Source: Mucilaginibacter sp. SJ (GTDB lineage Bacteria; Bacteroidota; Bacteroidia; Sphingobacteriales; Sphingobacteriaceae). From it: a stretch of DNA of 64,000 nucleotides. The notes beneath the pieces were generated by a model, which saw only the letters and a program-made list of their open reading frames with translations, did not search any database and had not been told where the DNA came from. This document shows positions 34,144 through 43,845 of this stretch, in pieces; the stretch's first letter is position 1, and every line of letters begins with the position of its first letter. The DNA lies in the NCBI RefSeq assembly GCF_028993635.1, contig NZ_CP118631.1, forward strand, positions 620,001 to 684,000. Reading direction: 5' to 3'. A program made the position numbers and the translations under genes.

Positions 34144-36369
34144 ATGAGAAAATGGATCGGACCGATATGTTTAACCCTGTTATTGTTCATCAGACAGGCC
34201 GTGACCGCCCAGGAAAGGGCGGTCACGGTGAAGGTCTTGCTGGATAGTGCATACCGGCTGGTAAACAAACCTGGAGAGCAAAAAAATGACCTTTCCAAAG
34301 CCAGGGCTTACGCCATACAAGCCTTTAACCGGAGCCTGGATGAAAAGGATCTTCGGTCAGAAGGCCGGGCCGCGACGCTTTTATCACAGGTGTTCCGCGA
34401 GGGTGGCGACAGGAATGAGGGCCATAAATGGTCAGAAAAAGCTTATAAACTTCTTGAACGGACCAGGTTTCATGAAGCCTTCGCCGATGCGGCTGTGGAG
34501 GCATCTTCCTATTATACACTTGAAGGTGAAGACCTGAAAAAAAAGGTCGGACTGTACAAGGTCGTTGTCGAGCGTTATCGCCAGGCCGGTACCAAGCTTA
34601 AACAGGCGGATGCACTCAAGTATCTCGGGGACCTAACCACGCTTACCGGTGATTTCGTTGCAAGCTACAAATTCCTTACCTCCGCACTGAACATTTACCA
34701 GGCTCTCGGGCATAAGGAAATACGTGACCTGTATGACCTCCTGGGTTATAACTGCATGTCCTTATCCATGAGCCACGATGCGCTGAAATATGGCTTGGAG
34801 GCTGTCAAGATGATCGAAGCACAGGGGGACACCAGCATCAGTACCAGCACGAGTTATAACCGGTTGGGGATCACTTACCAGGTCTTAAAGGACTATTCCC
34901 ATGCCGGTATATTCTTTGAAAAAGCGCTCAGGATAGCGGAGCGTTACCATGACACCAGCAGTGTGCTGGTCATCGCTGCGAATTTAAGTGAATCATACCG
35001 GGCAAGGTCGATGTACCGCAAACAATTATCGATCCTGCAGCAAACGGAACGAAATTACCAAATAAAGGACCCTTACTACCGGATGCTGTTCTGGTCTAAA
35101 TCCATGGATGTGTATGCCCGGATGAAGGACATGGACAATGCCGCTGTTTACGCGAAAAGACTGGCTGATTTTTTATCAGGAATAGACAGGCATGATGTTA
35201 AATATGCTAACCTCACCATCAAACTTGCCCAATATTATCTTTTAGAGAATCAGTTCCTGAAGGCCAGGGGGATGCTTAAAGACGTTTCCGAGATCTGCGA
35301 AAAGCAGGGGAATATATCACAGCTGGCGGCGGTCAGCCTTTGCCTGTTCAGGGCGGACTCGGCACAAGGTGACCTTAAGGGAGCTATAGCGCATTTCAAA
35401 AAATATAAATTCTGGCAGGACTCGCTATTGAATCAGAAAAGCAAGCATGACCTTGGGCAAATGAATGCGCTTTACGAATCCGAAAAAAAGGACCGTGAGT
35501 TGCAGACCAACTCCAGGGATATCGCCTTGCTGAGGGAAAAGGATAAACTGAGTGAGAGTCAAATTAAGAATGAAATATTGCTCCGCAACATTACGGTGAT
35601 CGGCACCTGCCTGGCCATTCTGATCGCCTTCATTATTTACAGGCGCTACCGCTCTAAGCAACGAACGAACGAACGGCTGGAAAGGCAGCAGGAAGAGATC
35701 AATGACCAGAACAGCTCGCTGAAAACCCTGCTTCTCGAACGCGAATGGCTGTTGAAAGAGATCCATCACCGGGTAAAAAATAACCTTCAGATCGTGATCA
35801 GCCTGCTGAATACCCAGTCCGCTTTTCTGAATGATGAACAGGCCCTGTTCGCGATCAGGAACAGCCAGCACCGCATGCATGCCATGTCCCTGATCCATCA
35901 AAAACTGTATCAGTCGGAAAGCCTTTCAGGGATCGATCTGGCCGTTTATATCCGTGAACTGGTGGCCTATCTGAGGGACAGTTATGAAACGGAAAGTAAG
36001 ATCAGCTACCAGGTAGATGCTCAGAGCCTCATGCTGGATGTATCACAGGCCGTACCGATCGGCCTGATCCTGAATGAGGCGATCACCAATTCGATCAAAT
36101 ACGCATTCCCGGACGATGGCAGAGGCACGATCAGTATCAGTTTAAAACAGCCTGGCCCAGCTGAGGCGCTTTTGTCGATCGCCGACTCTGGTGTCGGCAT
36201 CCCGGATGATTTCGACCCGGATGAAAGTCCATCGTTAGGAATGAACCTCATCCGTGGATTGAGCCGGCAGCTTGGTGGCAAACTAAAGATCAGTAACTCA
36301 CCGGGGCTGACGATCATACTTGAATTCCCCATCGATAATCCGATCAATACACAAGTACCGAAGACATGA
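34144..36369 (+). CDS. TPR-containing membrane histidine kinase (HisKA_2)
   Basis: 741 residues from ATG 34144 (signal peptide [23 protein letters not shown]); an upstream in-frame ATG at 34087 lies inside the VOC gene. Residues about 30-440 are tetratricopeptide-like helical repeats in the periplasm, then a TM helix ([17 protein letters not shown], about 484-500), a short coiled coil, HisKA_2 ([20 protein letters not shown], phospho-His about 540) and HATPase_c ([24 protein letters not shown], about 640-735). Its stop overlaps the start of the sigma-54 response regulator (ATGA), its obvious partner. Confidence 0.92.
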   Translation: MRKWIGPICLTLLLFIRQAVTAQERAVTVKVLLDSAYRLVNKPGEQKNDLSKARAYAIQAFNRSLDEKDLRSEGRAATLLSQVFREGGDRNEGHKWSEKAYKLLERTRFHEAFADAAVEASSYYTLEGEDLKKKVGLYKVVVERYRQAGTKLKQADALKYLGDLTTLTGDFVASYKFLTSALNIYQALGHKEIRDLYDLLGYNCMSLSMSHDALKYGLEAVKMIEAQGDTSISTSTSYNRLGITYQVLKDYSHAGIFFEKALRIAERYHDTSSVLVIAANLSESYRARSMYRKQLSILQQTERNYQIKDPYYRMLFWSKSMDVYARMKDMDNAAVYAKRLADFLSGIDRHDVKYANLTIKLAQYYLLENQFLKARGMLKDVSEICEKQGNISQLAAVSLCLFRADSAQGDLKGAIAHFKKYKFWQDSLLNQKSKHDLGQMNALYESEKKDRELQTNSRDIALLREKDKLSESQIKNEILLRNITVIGTCLAILIAFIIYRRYRSKQRTNERLERQQEEINDQNSSLKTLLLEREWLLKEIHHRVKNNLQIVISLLNTQSAFLNDEQALFAIRNSQHRMHAMSLIHQKLYQSESLSGIDLAVYIRELVAYLRDSYETESKISYQVDAQSLMLDVSQAVPIGLILNEAITNSIKYAFPDDGRGTISISLKQPGPAEALLSIADSGVGIPDDFDPDESPSLGMNLIRGLSRQLGGKLKISNSPGLTIILEFPIDNPINTQVPKT

Positions 36370-38333
36370 ATAACATAAAGCATAAACCCGCATCGATCCT
36401 GATCGTAGAAGATGAATATATCGTGGCGAACGATCTTAAAATGATGCTGATGAAGGCAGGCCGCAGGGTTTGCGGCATCGCCCAGTCCTATGATGAGGCC
36501 ATGATGCTGATCGGGGAAAAAAAACCGGAATGGGTACTCCTGGATATTTTCCTTAAAGGCGAAAAGAACGGGATAGACATTGCCAAAGAATTAGGAAAGA
36601 CGGATATCGGCTTCCTGTATATATCCGCCAACTCCGATCAGGCCGTATTGGAGCAGGTCAAGGAAACGGACCCTTACGGTTTCCTGGTCAAGCCCTTCCG
36701 GGAAAAGGACCTGTTGACCATGCTATCCATCGCCGAACATAAGCATAAGCAGAACCTGGCCATCGCGGCCCAGCAGGAATCCGCGATCAGGGTCAAACTT
36801 GAAAAAATGGTCGCGCGTGCAGGGAATGAGGGTTGGGTCGATATTTTCAGGGCGATCCAGCCGATGATCCCATTCGATGTACTGACGGTCTATCCTCAGA
36901 GAAAACGTGATGGTCAGATCAGGGAGTTCACCCTGATCAGGAACAGTGGTGATGAATACGTGTTGTATGATGCCGGAGAACTGATGGCGAAGATCGGCGC
37001 GCAGACGAGCGACCTTAAGAAACTAAGCTTTGCGGTACCCATTCAGCAAAAGATCACTGCTTACAATGGCCACGAGTTCAGGCGGCTCAGGCTGGATAAC
37101 CCTTACATCAAACTGCTTAGTGATCATACCGGCACCTTTTCGGCGCTACAGGTACCGGCAGGCGATCTTTTCGGACAACCATACCTGTTGACCTTTCATT
37201 CATCGAAACCCGAAGCCTATCCCCAAAAGGTGACCGAACTGGCCGGGAGGCTGGCAGTATCCCTCAAAGCTTGCCTGCGCACCCTTTTTAGCGTGGACCG
37301 TGAAGAGTACCTGCCGCAGGTCAAGGCACCGGGGCAGGTAGCCAACCACCTCACCGGTTCCGGGGCAGATTTCGAGGGCATCATCGGGCAATCGCCTTTA
37401 CTGATGACCGTACTGGATAAGATCAGGATAGTCGCGCCTACGGACTCGACGGTATTGATCCAGGGCGAGAGCGGCACGGGCAAGGAAAGGATCGCTTCCT
37501 GTATCCATAAACTATCTTACAGAAGAGCGCAACCCTACATCACGCTGAACTGTGCTGCTTTGCCATCCAGCCTGATCGAATCGGAGCTTTTCGGCCATGA
37601 AAAAGGAGCATTTACAGGGGCGATCGATAAGCGTATCGGCAAATTCGAGCAGGCGGACAAAGGCACGATATTCCTTGATGAGGTCGGCGAGCTTTCACTG
37701 GAGGTACAGGTAAAATTACTGCGTGTTCTACAGGAAAGAGAGATCGAAAGGCTGGGCGGGTCGAACACGATCAAGGTCAACGTCCGCGTGATAACAGCTA
37801 CGAACCGGAACCTCGAAAAAGAGGTTGCCGAAGGCAGGTTCCGCCTGGACCTGTATTACCGGCTTAACGTTTTTCCGATGGTCCTTCCGCCGCTTCGGGA
37901 ACGCCGGGAGGACATCCCTTTGCTGACCGCACATTTTATCAAAAAGTTCAATGTTCTGATGAACAGGTCGGTCAAAGGTGTTTCCGCGATAGCGGCCGAT
38001 CAGATGGCGCGTTACCAGTGGCCGGGGAATATCAGGGAACTCGAACACCTGATGGAAAGAAATGTCCTGCTATGCGCGGACGAGGTGATCCAGCAGATCG
38101 ACCTGCCGGTAACGAAAGAGCAAAAGAATTCGGTTATCACGGTGGACGGGTTACTGACCATGGAAGAAATGGAACGTAATTATATCATCAATGTACTGAA
38201 CCGCTGTAATGGTAAGATCTCGGGGCCGGGCGGTGCAGCGGAAGTACTGGGAATGCCATCATCCACATTAACGTCCAGGATGGGTAAACTTGGGATCAAA
38301 AAGTCAGATGTTTATTATTCAGGAGATCAATAA
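36366..38333 (+). CDS. sigma-54-dependent response regulator (REC-AAA+-Fis)
   Basis: 655 residues. REC domain 10-130 with phospho-acceptor Asp in [10 protein letters not shown] (about 59) and conserved Lys in LVKPFRE. A region of about 200 residues without recognised domain follows, then AAA+ (Walker A GESGTGKE about 366, GAFTGA about 414) and a C-terminal Fis HTH ([20 protein letters not shown]). The AAA+/HTH part is closely similar to that of the five-GAF activator, suggesting duplication. Paired with the preceding kinase. Target sigma-54 promoters were not identified in the window. Confidence 0.93.
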   Translation: MNNIKHKPASILIVEDEYIVANDLKMMLMKAGRRVCGIAQSYDEAMMLIGEKKPEWVLLDIFLKGEKNGIDIAKELGKTDIGFLYISANSDQAVLEQVKETDPYGFLVKPFREKDLLTMLSIAEHKHKQNLAIAAQQESAIRVKLEKMVARAGNEGWVDIFRAIQPMIPFDVLTVYPQRKRDGQIREFTLIRNSGDEYVLYDAGELMAKIGAQTSDLKKLSFAVPIQQKITAYNGHEFRRLRLDNPYIKLLSDHTGTFSALQVPAGDLFGQPYLLTFHSSKPEAYPQKVTELAGRLAVSLKACLRTLFSVDREEYLPQVKAPGQVANHLTGSGADFEGIIGQSPLLMTVLDKIRIVAPTDSTVLIQGESGTGKERIASCIHKLSYRRAQPYITLNCAALPSSLIESELFGHEKGAFTGAIDKRIGKFEQADKGTIFLDEVGELSLEVQVKLLRVLQEREIERLGGSNTIKVNVRVITATNRNLEKEVAEGRFRLDLYYRLNVFPMVLPPLRERREDIPLLTAHFIKKFNVLMNRSVKGVSAIAADQMARYQWPGNIRELEHLMERNVLLCADEVIQQIDLPVTKEQKNSVITVDGLLTMEEMERNYIINVLNRCNGKISGPGGAAEVLGMPSSTLTSRMGKLGIKKSDVYYSGDQ

Positions 38334-38353
38334 AGCTACTAACACCGGAAGAA

Positions 38354-39331
38354 ATGCGCGAGCGATCAAATAAAAAAAAGCATGTGGAAGGTATCACCCG
38401 TTGCGGAACAGCCTTCGAAAGGCATCTTCATGAAGGGATCGTTGATCTTGACAAAGGTTATGAGGACGATCCCCTGATCACCATTTACAAGCTGGAAGAC
38501 ATTTTGCCGCAACTGAACAATTACCTTCCGCCTGTCCGGCAATCGGGACAATGGATCAGCCTGGTGACTAAGGGGGCCGGGGAAAAATCGATAGCTGACC
38601 ATTATTTCGAGATCAGGGACCATACGCTTTTCCTGGCCGGCAAACGTGCCTCCCAGTCCAGCAGGTATTACTTCCCACATGTGCAAGGGTACACCGTCAT
38701 CTTTGATATTGAAAAATTAAGTTCCTTGCTGCATAAAGGGGGTATCATCCGCGAGCGTAAGGTACTGACCGCATTACTGAGGCCTTACCTGTACCTGACC
38801 ACGAATCAATCCCAAAGATTGGCCGAGATCATGAATGCCATCTATGAGGAAAAGATCCATGCGAAAGGTGCGGTCACCGAGCTGATGGCCCTGAAGATAG
38901 CCGAATTACTGATCCAGTGTGATCGTTTATTTGAGCGTGAACGGCTAATACGTCATGATAACCAGCATTTTCCGGTCCTGCAAAAATTCCTTTCCCTGGT
39001 CGATGAAAATGTACACCGTCAGCATAGGTCCACCTTTTATCACCGAACCTTAGATCTGCAGGCCAGTCAATTGAATATGATCCTCAGGTCGCACGGTATG
39101 GGCAATTCCGGGGAGATCATCAGGAATAAACTGATCACGGATATGAAGCTGCTGCTGCACACGACCAGGTTATCGGTAGGTGCCATCGCCAACGCGCTTG
39201 GTTTTAATTCGGCAAGAAGCTGCTCCCAGTACTTTACAAGGAATACCGGGATCTCCCCATCCACTTTTCGGGGCAATCAGGACGCGGTGATCAGAACCCT
39301 GGGAGATCAGGTTAGGCCGAAGCGCTTCTGA
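38354..39331 (+). CDS. AraC-family-like regulator (paralogue 3, divergent)
   Basis: 325 residues. N-terminal cupin-like region (YKLEDILPQL, ISLVTKGAGEKSI). The C-terminal AraC HTH pair is recognisable but divergent (LQASQLNMILRSHGMGNSG; VGAIANALGFNSARSCSQYFTRNTGISPSTFR, in pieces). Starts 21 bp after the response-regulator stop, so it may be in the same operon. Its last 20 bp overlap the tail of the convergent paralogue 2. No regulon element upstream. Confidence 0.85.
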   Translation: MRERSNKKKHVEGITRCGTAFERHLHEGIVDLDKGYEDDPLITIYKLEDILPQLNNYLPPVRQSGQWISLVTKGAGEKSIADHYFEIRDHTLFLAGKRASQSSRYYFPHVQGYTVIFDIEKLSSLLHKGGIIRERKVLTALLRPYLYLTTNQSQRLAEIMNAIYEEKIHAKGAVTELMALKIAELLIQCDRLFERERLIRHDNQHFPVLQKFLSLVDENVHRQHRSTFYHRTLDLQASQLNMILRSHGMGNSGEIIRNKLITDMKLLLHTTRLSVGAIANALGFNSARSCSQYFTRNTGISPSTFRGNQDAVIRTLGDQVRPKRF

Positions 39332-40229
39332 AGGCGACCGGTGAGATACCGGCATACTTCTGAAAGAATGTTGAAAAGTTATTGGGGTCCTCAAAACCAA
39401 GCTGGTAGGCGATCTCCTTAATGATCAGGCCGGACTGGGCAAGCAATTGTTTGGATCGTTGTACCACGCGGTTATTGATGCTTTCCTTGGCATTTAAACG
39501 GGTATGTTTTTTAACGAGGTAATTCAAATGATTGGGATGGATACCCAGTGTGTCCGCATAATACCTGACACTTCTTTCCCTTGTATAATTCCGTTCAAGG
39601 AGGTTGTTGAACTGTTCGATGACCGGGTGAGTTTCCAATGTTTCCTCCTCATCCGCTGTTTCGCTGTTCATGCTCTCACAAAGGATCAGCAGTTCGAGGA
39701 TCTTGATGGCGATCATATCATTTCTTTCCGGGTGATTACAGGTCAGTTCATCGGCGATCGCGCCAACGATCTGTTGTACACGGAAACTATCTAAGGCAGA
39801 GAGCAGGAAAGTGGCCACACTACATTTTTTGAGCGATCTCCTGTGGTTCAAACAGGTCCTGGCCACCGATGAATCAGCGAACAACTGGTCATTGAAATGG
39901 ATCAGCAGCCCGTCCAAGCCATTGATCGCGTCACGCACCGGTGTTCCGGGCGGAATGATACAAACGCGCCGGCCATGGTCTTTTTGCTTCCGGGAACTGC
40001 CTTTTTGCCGCTGTTCCGCTTCGACCATTATCGTAAAACCATTAACTGAGCCTTGGAATGCACGCATCTGAGCAATCTGGGATGTGCTGCAGAAAGTGAC
40101 GCCTTCCTGGACTTGCCACGGTCTTCCGGTCATGCCACCGGTAAATAAATCCCGGGTTATAGTTCGTTTTGATAAAGGGAATTGCCCCGCGGCAATTGGA
40201 TCGTTCGGGTAGGTTTGATATTGGATCAT
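39312..40229 (-). CDS. AraC-family transcriptional regulator (paralogue 2)
   Basis: 305 residues. N-terminal region shorter than in paralogue 1. HTH pair: LGIHPNHLNYLVKKHTRLNAKE and IKEIAYQLGFEDPNNFSTFFQKYAGISPVAFR (in pieces), near-identical in spacing to paralogue 1, so the two are sister copies. Overlaps paralogue 3 by 20 bp tail to tail. Upstream (40321-40365) is the second copy of the palindromic element. With paralogue 1 it is a candidate to bind the 21-bp direct-repeat boxes of the regulon. Confidence 0.92.
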   Translation of the reverse strand: MIQYQTYPNDPIAAGQFPLSKRTITRDLFTGGMTGRPWQVQEGVTFCSTSQIAQMRAFQGSVNGFTIMVEAEQRQKGSSRKQKDHGRRVCIIPPGTPVRDAINGLDGLLIHFNDQLFADSSVARTCLNHRRSLKKCSVATFLLSALDSFRVQQIVGAIADELTCNHPERNDMIAIKILELLILCESMNSETADEEETLETHPVIEQFNNLLERNYTRERSVRYYADTLGIHPNHLNYLVKKHTRLNAKESINNRVVQRSKQLLAQSGLIIKEIAYQLGFEDPNNFSTFFQKYAGISPVAFRSASA

Positions 40230-40320
40230 GGCGATGTTTTTACACCTCCATATCCAACTACCGTACCGTTCGTTATATAGTTGATTTACAGGTATTTATT
40301 AAAATATCAACTATTTTAGT

Positions 40321-40365
40321 TTGCCGATATATCGGCAAGTGCCGAAAATATTTTTTTATATTTCG
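40321..40365. promoter_or_regulatory. conserved palindromic upstream element, copy 2
   Basis: TTGCCGATATATCGGCAA (40321-40338) is a perfect 18-bp palindrome; overlapping it is TCGGCA-AG-TGCCGA (40332-40345), then CCGAAAATATTTTTTTATATTT as in copy 1. It lies about 92 bp upstream of AraC paralogue 2. Both copies have the same orientation relative to their AraC gene, pointing to a common operator or autoregulation. Confidence 0.68.
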
Positions 40366-40395
40366 AAATATCGGCCGAACAGGGCCCTTTTATTA

Positions 40396-40425
40396 CCAAA
40401 AAAGGCGGCTTGGGAAGGCCGCCTT
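40396..40425 (-). terminator. rho-independent terminator of the catalase/NDH-2/SDR operon
   Basis: Minus strand: AAGGCGGC, 8-nt loop, GCCGCCTT (40425-40402) running into a T-run (40403-40398). It lies 26 bp after the SDR stop, the last gene of the operon. Confidence 0.9.
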
Positions 40426-40451
40426 AGCATGTTGATCTTTGGGGTATTTCT

Positions 40452-41216
40452 TTATTTTTCGTCCAGGCCCAGTTTGTAGGCCCGGCGCTGTACAAGCAGT
40501 TCCATATACTTTTCATAATCCTGCCCTTTGACCTGGTACAGTTTCCAGATCTTTTCATGCGTGTTGATCATAAATTGTTCAGCTTCCATTCCCTTTACGA
40601 CCATATCCGCAACTTCTTCGGGTTGCAGCGCATCTTCCTGCATGGCGGCAACGCCTGCTGCCATTGGCGTATTTACAGGGCCAGGGCAAAGCACGCTGAC
40701 GGTAACACCTTTATCCTTATAGGCAGAGCCGAGCCATTCGGCCAAACCTATGGCGGCATGTTTGGTCGTACTGTACATCGCGGAATGGAACTCGACCAAT
40801 AACCCGGCTGCCGAAGCGACATTCAGGAGGTAGCCGCTTCCACGTTCCACCATTTGCGGTAGTGCATATTTCGCTGCATAAACATGGGACATCAGGTTGA
40901 TCTGCCATGGCAGGTCCCATTCGGCTTCCGTGGAAAACACATCGCCGAACTTCGCGATACCGGCATTGGAAACGAATACATCAACACGTCCGAATGCAGC
41001 GGTCGCTTTTTCGACAAGTGCCTTGATATCTTCTTCTTTGGCAACATTGGCCGGTATGCCCTTTGCACCGATGAGCGCTGCTTTTTCAGCAAGTGCTGTT
41101 TCATTGATATCCGAGATCACGACAATAGCGCCTTCATGAATGAACCTGACCGCGAGCGCCAGGCCAATGCCGCTTGCGCCACCGGTAATGATGGCGACTT
41201 TTCCTTTTAATTCCAT
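40452..41216 (-). CDS. SDR-family oxidoreductase
   Basis: 254 residues, classical SDR. Cofactor motif TGGASGIG (about 12-19), NAG in SNAGIAKFG (about 86), catalytic Ser in LNVASAAG (about 138) and YxxxK in YSTTKHAAIG (about 151-155). NAD(P)-dependent; substrate unknown. It starts 12 bp after the NDH-2 stop and ends before a terminator, the last gene of the catalase operon. Confidence 0.92.
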   Translation of the reverse strand: MELKGKVAIITGGASGIGLALAVRFIHEGAIVVISDINETALAEKAALIGAKGIPANVAKEEDIKALVEKATAAFGRVDVFVSNAGIAKFGDVFSTEAEWDLPWQINLMSHVYAAKYALPQMVERGSGYLLNVASAAGLLVEFHSAMYSTTKHAAIGLAEWLGSAYKDKGVTVSVLCPGPVNTPMAAGVAAMQEDALQPEEVADMVVKGMEAEQFMINTHEKIWKLYQVKGQDYEKYMELLVQRRAYKLGLDEK

Positions 41217-41228
41217 AGTCTTCGTTTT

Positions 41229-42506
41229 TTAATTGTTCTTCTTTTTGGTTTCAGGATGTATGATCATTCGCAGTGCCTGATCTTTTGAAAAATACGCACC
41301 GGTCCAGTTGAAAAGCGTGGTGATCATGTTCCGGGTATTGATAAGGGAAACAAGGTGAACGAACAGCCACATGAACCAGGCGATGAACCCCCTGAAATGG
41401 GTCTTGTTACCCGGCAGGTCTACGACCGCCTTATGCCTGCCGATAATGGCCATACTACCTTTATCCCAATATTTAAAAGGGCGGCGTTTTGAACCCGACT
41501 CCTGGTTCTTCAGGTTTGCGGCGAGGTTACTGCCTTGCTGAATGGCCGGTTGGGCGAGCTGCGGGTGGCCATTCGGAAAAAGGGTTTCGTGTTGTTGCAG
41601 GGCGCAATCACCGATGGCGTAGATATTTTCCAGCCCTTTTACCTGGTTATATTCATCGACCATCAGCCTGTTCCCACGACCGTATGCCGTTTCAGGCATG
41701 CCGCTGAAACGCGGGCAGGTAACACCAGCGGCCCATACCAGTGTTTTGGCAACGATCGTTTCCCCATTTGAAAATGTGACCGTTTCACCATCATAATCCT
41801 TGACCTGGACCTGCAACTTTACCTTGATGCCCATGTCGGTCAGGTTCTTTAGCGTATCCTGCTGTGATCGCTGACTCATGGGTTTCAATACCGCGTCCGT
41901 TCCGTCAACGAGGTAGATACCGGCCTCGCTATCCAGAGCGGCCATTTCCGGGTAATCCTTGGGGAAGACCGAGTGCCTGATATCGGCAAGCATTCCTGAA
42001 ACCTCGACGCCTGTCGGACCACCTCCGGCCACAACGATATTCAGGAACTTCCGGCGTTGCGAGATCTCTGTGATCTTGGATGCCTCTTCCATTTGTAGTA
42101 GCAGATGGTTCTTGAGCTCAAGGGCATCATTGACCGTTTTCATCGGCATGGCATGCGCCCTGACATTTTCCATCCCGAAATAATTGGTGGATGCGCCCAC
42201 CGCGAAGATTAAGACATCATAGGGAAGCATCCCGTCTTCAAGGAGCAACAGGTTCTTTTGGGTATCCACGCCTGTCACTTCCCCCATATGGAACCGGCTG
42301 TTACGCATTTTGCGCATCAGTTTCCGAAAGGGATAACTGATATTGGCCACCTCAAGAAAACCCGTCGCCAGCTGATAAAGCAATGGCGGAAAAAAATTAT
42401 AGTTATTGCGGTCAACGAGCGTGACCCTGAACTCCCCGGAACCGGCGAGGCCCTTCATCACGCTGATACCACCGAAACCGCCGCCAACAATGACAATTCG
42501 TTTCAT
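41229..42506 (-). CDS. ndh: type II NADH:quinone oxidoreductase-like protein (NDH-2)
   Basis: 425 residues. FAD-binding GGGFGGIS (about 8-15), NADH-binding VAGGGPTGVEVSG (about 164-176) and the FAD motif ENIYAIGDCAL (about 295-305). The C-terminal amphipathic/hydrophobic anchor (FIAWFMWLFVHLVSLI) and NMITTLFNWTGAYFSKDQ match NDH-2 membrane attachment. Non-pumping entry of electrons to quinone; it fits with cytochrome bd, another member of the regulon. Symbol from family only. Confidence 0.88.
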   Translation of the reverse strand: MKRIVIVGGGFGGISVMKGLAGSGEFRVTLVDRNNYNFFPPLLYQLATGFLEVANISYPFRKLMRKMRNSRFHMGEVTGVDTQKNLLLLEDGMLPYDVLIFAVGASTNYFGMENVRAHAMPMKTVNDALELKNHLLLQMEEASKITEISQRRKFLNIVVAGGGPTGVEVSGMLADIRHSVFPKDYPEMAALDSEAGIYLVDGTDAVLKPMSQRSQQDTLKNLTDMGIKVKLQVQVKDYDGETVTFSNGETIVAKTLVWAAGVTCPRFSGMPETAYGRGNRLMVDEYNQVKGLENIYAIGDCALQQHETLFPNGHPQLAQPAIQQGSNLAANLKNQESGSKRRPFKYWDKGSMAIIGRHKAVVDLPGNKTHFRGFIAWFMWLFVHLVSLINTRNMITTLFNWTGAYFSKDQALRMIIHPETKKKNN

Positions 42507-42574
42507 TAAACTTCTGTTAATTTAGATTACCAAACCCATTCAGGGAACGGGGCATTATCTGTTATGAACCGGTA

Positions 42575-43531
42575 TTAGTGGGCAAATGGACATGCTCCAC
42601 GGCCGACGCTGCTACGCTGCGCAGCAGAAACCTCGTAAACACCGCGCCGTATTTGCAGTATCGGGTCATCTGTCGGATCGATACCATCGGTAAGCTGCGA
42701 CGGATCATGGTTCATCACCTTATCGGTCAGGTCATCTTCCTTCAGGGTATCGGTTAGTGTCAACCTCCCAATGACCACGCGTTTACGGTCTTCCGGCCAT
42801 AGCGCGGTGGCATCATTAAGGGGATCACCATCCTCTGCGAGTTCAAGTACCAGGTCAAATTCGGCCGTTCCACGGCTGAGTCGTGAAGCCAGTTCGGTGA
42901 ACAGGACATCGCCTGCCATGGCGCTCAGAACCTCCACGGGCTGCCCTTTGATGCCGGCAACCGGTACCCAATGTAAACGGCCCGGGGTCACTTCATCCGC
43001 AGCATCACGGAACAGGAAAGCATGAACGGAGTTAAATTCGGTATGTGCGAAACTTACCGGGGCGAGGCTTTCGGCCCGCATCTTGAATACTTTCGCACTG
43101 TTCAGGTTACTGGCAAGGAAGGCCTGCAATCCTGCCTTGTTCACCGGCCCTCCGGGTTCCGTTGGCAGTCCGGCTTCCAAAAGTGCCAGGAATTGCTCCA
43201 CGGTATTGGCGATAAACAGTTTCTGGCTAAGCATCACCAGGTTGCTGACCATCCCTTTGGGCATATAGAACCGCACGGCCATACCTACGGTCGCACTAAA
43301 ATTGGCATAGGGATCACCTCCACCTTTAGAGAACCTTACGGAAACGGGTATCTCTTCCCCCTGGAGGAAGAGTGCTCTCGTATAATCCCTGGCGGCTACA
43401 TTACCCTTGAAATATCCTTTAAAAAAGCGCCCGTCCGCGTGCAGCGAACGGTAGCCGGGAAAATACCCTAAGATCTTGCCGATCTTTTCAACGATCTCGA
43501 TCGAATGTTGGTACTGGCTGTTCTGTGACAT
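42575..43531 (-). CDS. catalase-family peroxidase (SrpA-like short form)
   Basis: 318 residues, far shorter than ordinary catalases. N-terminal YRSLHADGRFFKGYFKGN gives the catalytic-His region, followed by VSVRFSKGGGDPYANFSATVGMAVRF, the catalase core pattern. The C-terminus has RRGVYEVSAAQR, possibly the proximal Tyr region. Such short forms act as organic peroxidases. First gene of a regulon operon with NDH-2 and SDR genes (68 bp then 12 bp gaps). The -7 box is 40 nt upstream of the ATG. Confidence 0.87.
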   Translation of the reverse strand: MSQNSQYQHSIEIVEKIGKILGYFPGYRSLHADGRFFKGYFKGNVAARDYTRALFLQGEEIPVSVRFSKGGGDPYANFSATVGMAVRFYMPKGMVSNLVMLSQKLFIANTVEQFLALLEAGLPTEPGGPVNKAGLQAFLASNLNSAKVFKMRAESLAPVSFAHTEFNSVHAFLFRDAADEVTPGRLHWVPVAGIKGQPVEVLSAMAGDVLFTELASRLSRGTAEFDLVLELAEDGDPLNDATALWPEDRKRVVIGRLTLTDTLKEDDLTDKVMNHDPSQLTDGIDPTDDPILQIRRGVYEVSAAQRSSVGRGACPFAH

Positions 43532-43571
43532 ATTGCTGTTTTTTTTGTTTAAATAAGTGTGTTCAGTTTTA

Positions 43572-43632
43572 CAAACTTATCGCTGCATTCACCGCCTACT
43601 CTTTGAAAATCAATTGAAACCCTTTGAAAAAC
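43572..43632 (-). promoter_or_regulatory. regulon promoter, site 9 (catalase operon)
   Basis: Minus strand: distal box GTTTTTCAAAG (43632-43622), 10 bp, proximal box GATTTTCAAAG (43611-43601), 21 bp, TAAGTTTG (43579-43572), a perfect TAnnTTTG. It begins 8 bp after the stop of the 38-codon ORF. Confidence 0.92.
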
Positions 43633-43639
43633 AACGGTG

Positions 43640-43756
43640 TCATAACCAGCTGTTATCTTCACGGACCGGCTCACTTCCACAGATCCCGGCATACAGGATA
43701 ATGCTGACGCAGGCGGCTGATACCAGCCTTGTTGAAATTAAAATGATCAGGTACAT
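43640..43756 (-). CDS. 38-residue hydrophobic small protein (candidate)
   Basis: ATG 43756 to TGA 43640. The peptide opens MYLIILISTRLVSAACVSII and then has a short polar acidic tail ending NSWL: one membrane helix. Alone it would be too short to credit. But a regulon promoter with the exact 10-bp/21-bp geometry (43838-43778) ends 21 nt before this ATG and serves no other gene, because the catalase operon has its own promoter directly after this ORF. No family recognised; small membrane stress peptide is the inference. Its existence depends on the promoter argument. Confidence 0.6.
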   Translation of the reverse strand: MYLIILISTRLVSAACVSIILYAGICGSEPVREDNSWL

Positions 43757-43777
43757 AGCTTTATGGTTTTGTTTGTA

Positions 43778-43838
43778 TAAAGGTCAGGAATACGGTTGCG
43801 GATGAACTTTCAAAAACCAACAGAAACCTTTAGAAATC
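43778..43838 (-). promoter_or_regulatory. regulon promoter, site 10 (38-codon ORF)
   Basis: Minus strand: distal box GATTTCTAAAG (43838-43828), 10 bp, proximal box GTTTTTGAAAG (43817-43807), 21 bp, GACCTTTA (43785-43778), the weakest -7 box of the set. It begins 7 bp downstream of the GAF-gene stop. Confidence 0.78.
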
Positions 43839-43845
43839 AAGGCTT

